Assembly: GCA_030615045.1 (NCBI GenBank)
Contig: JAUWZY010000003.1
Coordinates: 1 to 22,037, forward strand
From: Chloroflexota bacterium
GTDB taxonomy: Bacteria > Chloroflexota > Dehalococcoidia > SZUA-161 > JAUWZY01
Direction of reading: 5' to 3'
Length of the DNA: 22,037 bases
In this document: positions 15,234-22,037 of the stretch, in pieces
Layout: each line of letters opens with the position of its first letter
How positions within the stretch are numbered: the first letter of the stretch is position 1
Translations under genes and position numbers: made by a program
The notes under the pieces: generated by a model
Database searches by the model: none
Told to the model about the DNA's origin: nothing
Seen by the model: the letters and a program-made list of their open reading frames with translations, nothing else

Positions 15234-16037
15234 ATGGGCTGGGATCGAATTTCGCTAAAGGCAGATGGCTTAGAGCTTGTCGGGCGGTTATATACACCCA
15301 GTCCGAAAGAGGGAAAAACATACCCGGCACTCTGTCTCTGCCACGGCATCCCGGCGGGGCCACCGGACCCGAGTGACGCAGGCTATCCCGCACTCGCCGA
15401 GAGGTTCTGCGCCCAGGGCTTTATCGTCCTCATCTTCAATTTCCGAGGCACCGGGGCAAGCCAGGGCAACTTCGACATCCTCGGCTGGTGCCGTGATTTA
15501 GCCGCCGCCATCGATTACCTGTATCAACTCGAGGAGGTGGATAAATCCCGCCTCTCGCTGATGGGATTCAGCGGCGGTGCTGCGGTCGCTGTTTATGTCG
15601 CCGCCAGGGATAACAGGGCCTCCTCCATCGTCACCTGTGCCTGCCCCGCTGAATTCTCCAGATTCAGGAGCCCCGAGGGGCGTGACGCCATGATCGAGCA
15701 ATCGCGGCGCATCGGCACCATCAGGGATAGCAACTTCCCGCCATCTTTAGAGGAGTGGGGCCACAGCTTTGAAATCGTCAGCCCGATAAACTGGGTGCAT
15801 AAAATCTCGCCCAGACCGATCTTGATCGTGCATGGCGATAGCGATGACCTCATCGAGCCAAGCCAGGCCCTGAGGCTTTACCAAGGGGCAGGTGAGCCTA
15901 AGGAGCTTTTCCTGATCCAGGGCGCGGGCCATAAACTGCGCACCAACGAGATGGCGGTGAGCACGGCCTTAAGCTGGCTCAAAACGGCAAATAACATCCC
16001 GGCGACCAGCCTGGGATGCCACGGAGAATCGAGTTGA
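15234..16037 (+). CDS. Alpha/beta hydrolase (dienelactone hydrolase / prolyl-oligopeptidase-like), 267 aa
   Basis: A probable cytoplasmic serine hydrolase acting on an ester, thioester or peptide; the substrate is unknown. The alpha/beta hydrolase order is clear: oxyanion region LCLCHGIPAG (about 33-42), FNFRGTGASQG (68-78), nucleophile elbow GFSGG with Ser113, acid HGDSDDLIEP and a C-terminal GAGHKL histidine. I choose the ATG at 15234 because it begins at the conserved fold (MGWDRISLKADGLEL) and sits 9 nt after a perfect -10 box. The ATG at 15186 would lie upstream of that promoter's start. The 3' end overlaps the next gene by TTGA if that gene starts at 16034, so the two are translationally coupled. 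No signal peptide is seen. Confidence 0.85.
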   Translation: MGWDRISLKADGLELVGRLYTPSPKEGKTYPALCLCHGIPAGPPDPSDAGYPALAERFCAQGFIVLIFNFRGTGASQGNFDILGWCRDLAAAIDYLYQLEEVDKSRLSLMGFSGGAAVAVYVAARDNRASSIVTCACPAEFSRFRSPEGRDAMIEQSRRIGTIRDSNFPPSLEEWGHSFEIVSPINWVHKISPRPILIVHGDSDDLIEPSQALRLYQGAGEPKELFLIQGAGHKLRTNEMAVSTALSWLKTANNIPATSLGCHGESS

Positions 16038-17488
16038 ACTCAATTACTCCAGATGCCAAAAAGGTGCTTTTGATCAACCCCAACCAAATGAAGCCCCCAG
16101 TAGCCCCCCTCGCCTTGGACTATTTGGCTCATGCCCTGAGACAAAATCAGTTTGGCGTTGACATCCTCGACTTGTGCTTCTCCGCCGACGCGGCCCAGGC
16201 AATCGATGGCTACTTGGCCCATAATAGCCCGGTAGCGATAGGGATCACCCTGCGCAATATCGACGACAGCTTCATTGCCAGCCAGGATTTCTTTGTCCCC
16301 GAGCTCAAGGAGATCACCGATCGGCTCAAGACGCGGACTTCCGCTCCATTGATCTTGGGCGGCTCGGGATTCTCCGTCATGCCCGAGGCCATTCTGAGCT
16401 ATTGCGACGTCGATCTGGGGCTCTGGGGCGAGGGTGAATATTCCCTGCCCCTGCTCATAGCTAAAATCGCGACCAACCAGGAGTGGAGGAATGTGCCCGG
16501 TGTTGTATATCGCAGCGATCAGGGATTTCACCGCAATAAGCCGAAATACCTCAAGCTAAGCCAGTTCACCCCGGAGAGAGACGCACTCGATAATCGCCGC
16601 TACTTTGTGGAAGGGGGCATGGGGGCTGTTGAAGACAAGCGGGGCTGCGCCAAAGGATGCATCTACTGTGCTGACCCTTTGGGTAAGGGGAAGCAAGTTC
16701 GCCTCCGCGCCCCCGACAGCGTAGCCGACGAAATAGAAAAGCTCCTCGAGCTGGGGATCGATCACTTCCATTTCTGCGATGGCGAGTTCAATATGCCTGA
16801 AGCCCATGCCCGCGAGGTTTGTCTCAAGCTGATAGAGCGAGGGCTGGGCAGCAAGGTGAGATGGTATGCCTATTGCAGCCCGGCGCCTTTCTCCGATGAA
16901 TTGGCTAACTTGTGCCAAAGAGCAGGGTGTGCCGGGATCGATTTCGGGGCGGATAGCGGCAACGACTCTATGCTGCGCAAACTGGGCCGCGACTTCACCG
17001 GCGATGACCTGAGGCGCACCGCCGATGCCTGCCACCGCCAGGGCATCGTCTTCATGTATGACCTGCTCCTCGGCGGACCTGGTGAAAGCAAAAAGTCGCT
17101 GCGCGAAACCATTGAGCTGATGAAGCGACTTTCGCCGAGCAGGGTTGGTGCTGCCATGGGCATTCGCATCTTCGCCCAGACAAAGCTGGCGACGCTGGTC
17201 CAAAGGCAAGGTCCTTTGACCGAGAACCCAAATTTGCACGGCACAGTCGAGGGAAATGATAACTTCTTTGCCCCCCTCTTTTACCTATCCTCAGCCCTGG
17301 GATCCGATGCCCAGGGTTATCTCGGTGAGCTCATCGCCGGTGATGAGCGTTTCTTCTTCGGTGCTACAGGCGATGCCGACCAGAACTACAACTACAACGA
17401 AAACACCATCCTGGTCAATGCCATCAAGGCAGGCTACCGAGGTGCTTTCTGGGACATCCTGAGGAGGCTGGCGGAGGGGCTGCCTTAG
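16034..17488 (+). CDS. Radical SAM protein with N-terminal B12-binding domain, 484 aa
   Basis: A B12-dependent-class radical SAM enzyme; the substrate cannot be told from sequence. An N-terminal cobalamin-binding-like Rossmann domain (VLLINPNQMKPPVAPLALDYL, then PLILGGSGFSVMPEA) is followed by the radical SAM core. The [4Fe-4S] motif is C-AKG-C-IY-C at residues 205, 209 and 212, in the usual CxxxCxxC form, and LLGGPGES is the later SAM-binding glycine region. I favour the TTG at 16034: it has GGAG seven bases upstream and overlaps the hydrolase stop. An ATG at 16016 (490 aa) is the alternative and has no ribosome site. The canonical DxHxxG cobalamin motif is not obvious, as in many BchE-like relatives, so B12 dependence is uncertain. 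It converges on the DUF3786 gene with 12 nt between stops. Confidence 0.87.
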   Translation: MNSITPDAKKVLLINPNQMKPPVAPLALDYLAHALRQNQFGVDILDLCFSADAAQAIDGYLAHNSPVAIGITLRNIDDSFIASQDFFVPELKEITDRLKTRTSAPLILGGSGFSVMPEAILSYCDVDLGLWGEGEYSLPLLIAKIATNQEWRNVPGVVYRSDQGFHRNKPKYLKLSQFTPERDALDNRRYFVEGGMGAVEDKRGCAKGCIYCADPLGKGKQVRLRAPDSVADEIEKLLELGIDHFHFCDGEFNMPEAHAREVCLKLIERGLGSKVRWYAYCSPAPFSDELANLCQRAGCAGIDFGADSGNDSMLRKLGRDFTGDDLRRTADACHRQGIVFMYDLLLGGPGESKKSLRETIELMKRLSPSRVGAAMGIRIFAQTKLATLVQRQGPLTENPNLHGTVEGNDNFFAPLFYLSSALGSDAQGYLGELIAGDERFFFGATGDADQNYNYNENTILVNAIKAGYRGAFWDILRRLAEGLP

Positions 17489-17500
17489 TGCCTTGCGTCA

Positions 17501-18130
17501 TCACCCAAAAGGCTCAGGGGAGTCAACAGGCGGGGATTTACATTTTTGTAGGGCTGTGCTCAAATAGGTGCCGACCAAGGAGAGGTCTTCGGTGTGAAGA
17601 TAGGTGTGGGCAGCGGCATCGAAGAGGATGTTGATCCGCGATGGCATTTCCTCTTCGCCGAGATAAAAGATGCAAGCCACCGGGATTTTGGGAAAGGCGA
17701 GAAACCTGAAGGCAGCGTCACCAGTGCGGGGCATCGGCGTGCCACCAAGAGCCAAACCCGCCTTAGTGAAAGACTCGACATCGTTGCCGAAGGCATGCTG
17801 CAGGGGGGTTATTGCCATGTTCATAAACCTGCGCTCGAAGATATGAGCGCCGGGGAGGTGACGATAGGCAATCCATTCATCGGCAACGGGAATGCCTTTC
17901 GCCCGAAGCAGATAATGGAGCAGGAGCACCTGAAGCCATTGCGCAGGAGGGGTGGCAACGCCCAACTCCTCTATCCCGACCTCAGGGAAGTGGATGATAA
18001 AAGTGCGATTGAAGAAAGGGAGCTTGAATTGCCCTTTATCATATTCGGCACCGCTTTTGGAAGCCACAACATAGGGGCTGATCCCTTTCATCTCCTGCCA
18101 TGCCTGTTCCAAGGCGATGTCATAGCCCAT
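17501..18130 (-). CDS. DUF3786 family protein, 209 aa
   Basis: A soluble protein of the DUF3786 family, common in anaerobes with corrinoid or C1 enzymes, but of unknown biochemical function. Family features are the N-terminal MGYDIALEQAWQEM, then SGAEYDKGQFKLPFFNRTF, and the C-terminal FYLGEEEMPSRINILFD with HTYLHTEDL. I start it at the ATG at 18130, where the family similarity begins. A TATACT box ends 9 nt before it, with no Shine-Dalgarno sequence, suggesting a leaderless transcript. An ATG at 18214 is in frame but would overlap the promoters of both divergent genes. It lacks a signal peptide or membrane segment. It diverges from the NarI-HdrD fusion gene. Confidence 0.85.
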   Translation of the reverse strand: MGYDIALEQAWQEMKGISPYVVASKSGAEYDKGQFKLPFFNRTFIIHFPEVGIEELGVATPPAQWLQVLLLHYLLRAKGIPVADEWIAYRHLPGAHIFERRFMNMAITPLQHAFGNDVESFTKAGLALGGTPMPRTGDAAFRFLAFPKIPVACIFYLGEEEMPSRINILFDAAAHTYLHTEDLSLVGTYLSTALQKCKSPPVDSPEPFG

Positions 18131-18139
18131 ACCAAAGCC

Positions 18140-18168
18140 AGTATATTGCAGTTTGGCGTCGAACGCAA
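18140..18168 (-). promoter_or_regulatory. Promoter of the DUF3786 gene
   Basis: TTGCGT (18168-18163), 17-bp spacer, TATACT (18145-18140) on the minus strand, 9 nt before the chosen ATG. Its -35 is 3 bp from the -35 of the divergent promoter. Confidence 0.6.
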
Positions 18169-18171
18169 GTG

Positions 18172-18201
18172 TTGACAGGAGGCCAAAAGCGCTGCTAAAA
18201 T
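18172..18201 (+). promoter_or_regulatory. Promoter of the NarI-HdrD fusion gene
   Basis: A perfect TTGACA (18172-18177), 18-bp spacer, TAAAAT (18196-18201). The leader is about 18 nt and contains GGAGGG (18217-18222) before the ATG at 18226. Confidence 0.7.
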
Positions 18202-18225
18202 GCGTTTTGGTCATGCGGAGGGATT

Positions 18226-18909
18226 ATGGATCAAGCCCATAGGGAGATATTCTGGAATATAGATTATGGCTGGATCATCTATATACTGGCAGCGCTTGCT
18301 GTCGCTGTCATCGCTTATGCCATATATAGACGAGTCCGCCTCTGGCGTTTAGGCAAGCCGGAAAACAGGCTGGACAACCTGGGGCAGCGAATAAAGTCGT
18401 TCATTGTCATCGCCATCGTCGACGGTTTAGCTCATCGCCGCTTTTTGGCCATCGGCGGCCCCAAAATCAAGTCTCTTGTCCCCAAAGAGCCGCTCGCTGG
18501 GATAATGCATCTCCTCATCGTCATCGGCGCTGGTTTGCTGCTGTTCGTTACCGCCATGGACGTTATTTCCCATTACGTTGTTGATTTTTCGCACGGTGGA
18601 ACCTACTTAGCCTTCTCCTTCCTCGGCGACCTCGGTGGCGTGCTCCTCCTCATCGGGGTAGCCATAGCCTTGGTCAGAAGGTATATACAAAGACCAGATC
18701 GATTGGATAGCACTCCAGATGATGCCATCGCCTTAGCCTTGGTCGTCATCGTCGTCCTCACTGGCTTCATCCTGGAGGGAGCTCGCATTGCGGCTGCTGC
18801 GTCACCATCCGAGTGGGCAAGATGGAGCTTCCTCGGATACAGCTTCTCTAAGATATTTTCCGGCGCCAGCCCGGGGACACAGCTTGCCTGGTACCAATCG
18901 CTGTGGTAA
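18226..18909 (+). CDS. NarI-like membrane domain of a NarI-HdrD fusion reductase, N-terminal part (ends at in-frame TAA)
   Basis: This is the N-terminal part of a two-domain membrane reductase (nitrate reductase gamma-like heme b domain plus HdrD-like FeS domain) that normally passes electrons between the quinone or membrane pool and FeS centres. The visible 227 codons give four transmembrane helices, near 13-36, 88-112, 128-150 and 163-187. The His in GIMHLLIVIG of helix 2 is a candidate heme ligand. Reading stops at TAA (codon 228), exactly where helix 5 should begin; the same frame continues without another stop for 454 codons. The start ATG has a clear GGAGGG. Promoter and ribosome site are intact, so the break is a recent mutation, a sequencing or assembly error, or recoding. 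Confidence 0.85.
   Translation: MDQAHREIFWNIDYGWIIYILAALAVAVIAYAIYRRVRLWRLGKPENRLDNLGQRIKSFIVIAIVDGLAHRRFLAIGGPKIKSLVPKEPLAGIMHLLIVIGAGLLLFVTAMDVISHYVVDFSHGGTYLAFSFLGDLGGVLLLIGVAIALVRRYIQRPDRLDSTPDDAIALALVVIVVLTGFILEGARIAAAASPSEWARWSFLGYSFSKIFSGASPGTQLAWYQSLW
18907..18909 (+). other. In-frame TAA splitting the NarI-HdrD fusion gene
   Basis: The codons around it read L-W-stop-F-H-S-V, in a region where relatives usually have an aromatic residue before the His. No frameshift is involved: 18226 and 20274 are in one frame. Neighbouring motifs on both sides are undamaged. Confidence 0.85.
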
Positions 18910-18918
18910 TTCCATTCA

Positions 18919-20274
18919 GTGTTCACCATAGGGGCTGTAATCTATATCGGCCTCCTTTTCACCAAGCTAAGCCATATCCTGATCTCGCCGCTGAATGTAT
19001 TCTTCAGGTCTTTGCGTCCCAAGGGCGCTCTGGTGACAATCGTCGATATCGAAGAGGCCGAGGCATTCGGCGTGAGCAAAATCGAGGACTTCATTTGGAA
19101 GCAACTCTTAGACCTCGATGCCTGCACCCGATGCGGTCGCTGCCAGGATAGCTGCCCCGCCTACCTCAGCCAGAAACCGCTGTCGCCGAAGAAGGTGATT
19201 CTGGACCTCAAAGCACTGCTGCTGGAAAGGAGCAAGGCTAAAAGCCCGGACAATAATGGCCGTGCCTTGATCGGCGAGGCAATACTTGAGGACGAGATTT
19301 GGTCCTGCACTGCCTGTCGCTCCTGTCAAGAGCATTGCCCGGCGTTTATTGAGCACATCGACAAGCTGATAGATATGAGACGCAATCTGGTGATGGAGCA
19401 GGCGCAAATGCCGGAAACGGTCACCGGGACGCTGCGCAGCATTGAGACCAGGGGACATCCGTGGCGGGGGACTATGGCTACGAGGATGGATTGGACTGAG
19501 GGCTTGGACATCAAACACATCTCCGAGGCTCCCGATGCCGAGTTCCTTTACTGGGTGGGCTGCACCGCAGCCCTCGACGACAGAAACCAGAAGGTAGCCA
19601 TTGCCTTGAGCAAGCTATTGCAGGCTGCAGGGATCAAATTCGCCATACTGGGGGACGAGGAGAGCTGCTGCGGCGACCCGGCACGAAGGATGGGAAATGA
19701 GTATCTGTTTCAGCTCCAGGCGCTGAAGAATATCGAGACTCTGACGAAATATAATGTGCGCAAAATCGTAACCGCCTGCCCCCACGGCTACAACACCCTC
19801 AAGAACGAGTATCCCGAGTTTGGCGGCAAATTTGAGGTCGTTCACCATACCGAGCTTCTGGCCGAACTCCTGTGGAGTGGCAGGCTGCAAATTACCCGGG
19901 GAGAGCATGGCATTGTCACCTATCACGATTCCTGCTATTTGGGTCGCCATAACGATATCTACGAGCAGCCGCGGCGCATCCTGAGTGCCATCCCCGAGCT
20001 CACGCCGGTAGAGATGGTGCGCAACCGGAGGGAGGGCTTTTGCTGCGGTGCTGGCGGCGGCAGGTGCTGGATGGAGGAAACTATCGGCGTCAGAATCAGC
20101 CATTTGCGCGTCGAAGAGGCGTTGAAGATTCAGGCCCAGATACTGGCCACCGCATGCCCTCTTTGCCTGATTATGTTTGATGATGCGATAAAAGCCAAAG
20201 ACGCAGAGGAATCGCTCAAAGTTATGGACTTAGCCGAAATAGCTAACGAATACTGCATCATTCGCCCCACCTGA
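18919..20274 (+). CDS. HdrD-like iron-sulfur domain of the NarI-HdrD fusion reductase, C-terminal part
   Basis: The rest of the interrupted gene, here given from the first in-frame GTG after the TAA. The true reading is probably continuous with 18226. It begins with the fifth transmembrane helix (IGAVIYIGLLFTKLSHILIS), then a cytoplasmic HdrC/D-like part. That part has two [4Fe-4S] motifs, CTRCGRCQDSCP (about codon 300 of the fusion) and CTACRSCQEHCP (about 361). Two CCG domains follow, with CTAAL..ESCCGDP and SCYLGR..GFCCGAGGG, which in HdrD bind the special catalytic cluster. All these Cys are present. No ribosome site precedes the GTG, and starting there would drop the F-H just upstream, a candidate heme ligand. 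Heterodisulfide or another thiol/disulfide substrate, or a menaquinol link, cannot be decided. The 3' end overlaps the convergent Sir2 gene by 17 bases. Confidence 0.85.
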   Translation: MFTIGAVIYIGLLFTKLSHILISPLNVFFRSLRPKGALVTIVDIEEAEAFGVSKIEDFIWKQLLDLDACTRCGRCQDSCPAYLSQKPLSPKKVILDLKALLLERSKAKSPDNNGRALIGEAILEDEIWSCTACRSCQEHCPAFIEHIDKLIDMRRNLVMEQAQMPETVTGTLRSIETRGHPWRGTMATRMDWTEGLDIKHISEAPDAEFLYWVGCTAALDDRNQKVAIALSKLLQAAGIKFAILGDEESCCGDPARRMGNEYLFQLQALKNIETLTKYNVRKIVTACPHGYNTLKNEYPEFGGKFEVVHHTELLAELLWSGRLQITRGEHGIVTYHDSCYLGRHNDIYEQPRRILSAIPELTPVEMVRNRREGFCCGAGGGRCWMEETIGVRISHLRVEEALKIQAQILATACPLCLIMFDDAIKAKDAEESLKVMDLAEIANEYCIIRPT

Positions 20275-21052
20275 GCCGCTCTCGCACCCGAGGCATCACC
20301 TGAGATAGCACCTCGCCCGCTTTGCCATAGATGCGGACATGGGCCACGCCATCCATGTCAGTAGCTCCCTCATTTATGATGGCCAGCTTAGCCCCCGATT
20401 GCAGGGCATACATGGGCATGAACGCCGCCGGATAAACCACCAGTGAAGAGCCAACGACAATGCACAGGTCACAATTCCGGGAGCGGCGCTCCGCCTCCAT
20501 GGTCTCCCCTACCGGCATCGCTTCCCCGAAGAAGACCACCTCCGGCTTGAGGATACCACGGCATTCCACACACCGGGGCACTTCGATGCCCTGTTTCAGC
20601 CACTCCAGAATCTCGTCCATGGAATGGCGCTTGCCGCAACTCAAACACTGGACCCAACTCATGCTTCCGTGGAGCTGAATCACCTTATCCTCGGAATTGC
20701 CTGCCCGCTGATGGAACCCATCCACATTCTGGGTAATGATGCAATCGAGCTTGCCCAATTTCTGCAGCTCGGCGATGGCATGGTGAGCCGGGTTGGGCTC
20801 GGTCACAGCCATCATCTCCCCCATCTCCTTGAGCAGTTGCCAGTGCCTCTTCCTCCCCCCCTCCGAATGCAGGAACTGCTGGTAAGTAAAATCATTGGGG
20901 TCGAATCTGGACCAGATGCCACCCGGGCTCCTGAAATCAGGGATGCCCGACTCGGTGCTGATGCCGGCTCCGGTGAAGACCACAATGCGCCGCGATTTCA
21001 CGATAAGCTCAGCGAGCGCATCAATCTGTTCGCCCAGCTCTTTCTCAGCCAC
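20258..21052 (-). CDS. cobB: Sir2-family NAD-dependent protein deacylase, 264 aa
   Basis: A sirtuin that removes acetyl or other acyl groups from lysine using NAD+. Motifs are complete: GAGISTESGIPDFRS (28-42), TQNVDGFHQRAG, the catalytic His in LHGS, four zinc Cys (CLSC and CVEC, about 20 residues apart) and VVGSSLVVYPA near the end. No Tyr/Arg desuccinylase pair of the SIRT5 type is evident, so deacetylase activity is the simplest reading. It starts with GTG at 21052. A TTGACG-17-TATGAT promoter ends six bases before that GTG and no good ribosome site exists, so the transcript may be leaderless. It converges tail to tail with the HdrD-like gene. Confidence 0.94.
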   Translation of the reverse strand: MAEKELGEQIDALAELIVKSRRIVVFTGAGISTESGIPDFRSPGGIWSRFDPNDFTYQQFLHSEGGRKRHWQLLKEMGEMMAVTEPNPAHHAIAELQKLGKLDCIITQNVDGFHQRAGNSEDKVIQLHGSMSWVQCLSCGKRHSMDEILEWLKQGIEVPRCVECRGILKPEVVFFGEAMPVGETMEAERRSRNCDLCIVVGSSLVVYPAAFMPMYALQSGAKLAIINEGATDMDGVAHVRIYGKAGEVLSQVMPRVRERLRWGE

Positions 21053-21058
21053 GCTTCC

Positions 21059-21087
21059 ATCATAATCAGCCCGTAGAATAGCGTCAA
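21059..21087 (-). promoter_or_regulatory. Promoter of the Sir2 gene (leaderless arrangement)
   Basis: TTGACG (21087-21082), 17-bp spacer, TATGAT (21064-21059) on the minus strand. Only GGAAGC separates the -10 from the GTG start, so the predicted first base of RNA is the start codon itself. Confidence 0.65.
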
Positions 21088-21138
21088 GGCAGGCTTTTAT
21101 GTTACTAAAAGACTAAGGAAAATAGCCCATTCGTATAC

Positions 21139-21167
21139 TTGACGAGAGTGCAGCTTAGTGTTATTGA
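21139..21167 (+). promoter_or_regulatory. Promoter of the secreted-protein gene
   Basis: TTGACG (21139-21144), 17-bp spacer, TATTGA (21162-21167). A leader of about 35 nt follows, carrying the strong ribosome site at 21190-21201. Confidence 0.5.
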
Positions 21168-21208
21168 GAGAATAAGGATTGAATAACAAAGAAAGGAGGT
21201 GATGAAGG

Positions 21209-21817
21209 ATGAAGAAGTTTGCGATTTTAGGCTCGATTTTGGCTGCAGTGGTGCTGCTAATAGTGACCGCGACGCCAGCAATGGCAGCTCGAGCTCCGCT
21301 GCCACCGGCGCCGAAGGCTAAGATACTCACAATCGTTGCGCTTAGCTGGGACGAGTCCTATACAGCCTACCACCCTGACGGGAGTTACTGGCACGGCCCG
21401 TGGAACTACACCATTGAGGACGTAGATTTTGTGCACCTTGTGAACACATATTACACCACGGACATGGCTGACTTCATGGGAGGGGGAACCCCACCAACCG
21501 ATCTTACGGGCTTCATAAGGATCAACGGAGTGGGCAAACTGTTCGGCTATGCCAGCTACATCTCGGGCAACTCTGGACTGCCGATCTTCCAGATTTTCAG
21601 GGGGGATGTACAAGTAACACTGTGTGCTGATGGCGTTACAGGCACAATGAGTGGGACGTATAGCGACCAGGTGTTTATCTTCGGAAACGCGGCAGTTGTT
21701 CTTACCGCGTACCCCAACGCAGTACCTGTGCGCCCTATGGGCCATATCAAAGCTGGCGCAGCGGGGTGGTGGTATCTCGCTCACGGTGAGTACACTGTGA
21801 CCGCCGTATCTCCTTGA
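21209..21817 (+). CDS. Unrecognised secreted protein, 202 aa
   Basis: No family recognised. Residues 1-27 are a clear signal peptide (KK, hydrophobic ILAAVVLLIVTA, then TPAMA-A cleavage). The mature part of about 175 residues has no membrane anchor and a single Cys (about 137), so it is probably released. It is rich in Gly, Tyr and Thr with alternating hydrophobic residues, suggesting a beta-rich fold (FIRINGVGKLFGYASYISG, GTMSGTYSDQVFIFG). The ribosome site AAAGGAGGTGAT is almost a full match to the 16S 3' end, nine bases from the ATG after GGAGG. A consensus-like promoter precedes it and a strong terminator follows, so this is a single-gene, probably highly expressed unit. It might be an envelope or matrix component; function unknown. 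Confidence 0.82.
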   Translation: MKKFAILGSILAAVVLLIVTATPAMAARAPLPPAPKAKILTIVALSWDESYTAYHPDGSYWHGPWNYTIEDVDFVHLVNTYYTTDMADFMGGGTPPTDLTGFIRINGVGKLFGYASYISGNSGLPIFQIFRGDVQVTLCADGVTGTMSGTYSDQVFIFGNAAVVLTAYPNAVPVRPMGHIKAGAAGWWYLAHGEYTVTAVSP

Positions 21818-21857
21818 CATGACCGACTGAAGATATGGCGTTGGCAGGGGAATTCGC

Positions 21858-21891
21858 AGAAAGCAGGGCTTAATTGCCCTGCTTTCTTTTT
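21858..21891 (+). terminator. Intrinsic terminator after the secreted-protein gene
   Basis: AGAAAGCAGGGC and its perfect complement GCCCTGCTTTCT flank a six-base loop and are followed by TTTT on the plus strand. The hairpin's distal side touches the stop codon of the minus-strand HTH gene, so it may serve both directions. Confidence 0.85.
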
Positions 21892-22037
21892 AAGCCCTCG
21901 GCTCCCCTGTCAGGAAGCGCTCGATCTCTGCCAGCTTAAATCTGCGGTCGCCGCGGGGACCAATTCGATACCCTGAGAGCAGTCCCATATCATGCCAGCG
22001 CCTCATTGTATTGGGGTGGACATGGAGCAGGCGAGCA
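21890..22037 (-). CDS. MerR/BldC-like helix-turn-helix protein, N-terminus cut by window edge
   Basis: The last 48 codons of a small DNA-binding protein run from the right edge to TAA at 21892-21890. The visible part reads LLHVHPNTMRRWHDMGLL, then YRIGPRGDRRFKLAEIERFL, the typical winged helix-turn-helix of MerR-type, BldC-like or excisionase-like regulators. The recognition helix (NTMRRW) and wing (RGDRRF) are both present. The family is often only 60-90 residues long, so probably 15 to 40 residues are missing. No effector domain follows the HTH. Its target cannot be told; the neighbouring secreted-protein gene is a candidate by position only. Confidence 0.85.
   Translation of the reverse strand, partial: ARLLHVHPNTMRRWHDMGLLSGYRIGPRGDRRFKLAEIERFLTGEPRA

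Noticed and set aside
17594..18175. 193-codon plus-strand open frame opposite DUF3786
   Set aside because: It is the antisense shadow of a gene with clear family motifs and has no independent support.
18907..18909. Selenocysteine or pyrrolysine recoding at the internal stop
   Set aside because: The codon is TAA, used by neither; no stem-loop supporting recoding is obvious downstream.

Overview
The window reads as a chromosomal piece of an anaerobic bacterium. Shine-Dalgarno sequences and sigma-70 type promoters are plentiful, and the redox genes are oxygen-sensitive, ferredoxin-based types. The gene mix (2-oxoacid:ferredoxin oxidoreductase, NADH-dehydrogenase-like flavin module, HdrD/NarI-type membrane reductase, DUF3786, large N-x-T-rich surface protein with a simple C-terminal membrane anchor) fits an uncultured Chloroflexota such as Dehalococcoidia. 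That placement is inference; there is no rRNA here to prove it.

Layout. From 12.3 kb down to 1 the minus strand carries tRNA-Arg(CCG), then nuoE-like, nuoF-like and HoxU/NuoG-N-like genes, then porG and porD, all tightly spaced. The last por gene in view, porA, lies about 7.3 kb further on, at 970 and below. The gap is filled by a 2019-residue surface protein with its own three tandem promoters and a terminator in its leader, by a scar that fuses a second copy of the porA start to a second copy of the porD 3' end, and by a 192-codon membrane-anchored protein. Upstream of the tRNA is a three-gene cation-transport operon (CaCA exchanger, CBS-pair protein, CPA2 antiporter; 15089 to 12316). The plus strand from 15.2 to 17.5 kb has an alpha/beta hydrolase coupled to a B12-binding radical SAM protein. 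A DUF3786 gene and a NarI-HdrD fusion gene are divergent from one 95-bp promoter region; the fusion gene is interrupted by an in-frame TAA. A Sir2 deacylase, a secreted protein with an exceptionally strong ribosome binding site, and a truncated MerR/BldC-like HTH gene end the window.

How the genes fit together. The NuoE/NuoF/HoxU-like trio plus PorG/D/A suggests a 2-oxoacid (probably pyruvate) oxidoreductase whose electrons can exchange with NAD(H) through a flavin module encoded in the same operon. The envelope genes between porD and porA are unrelated in function and appear to have arrived through duplication or insertion at the porD/porA junction.

The best candidates for something undescribed are: the giant protein with its acidic-aromatic tetrapeptide (x-D/E-G-Y/F/W) domain and Cys-paired repeats; its three-promoter, terminator-containing leader; the chimeric por scar; and three genes whose start codons sit 6 to 9 nt after a good -10 box, which suggests leaderless transcripts.
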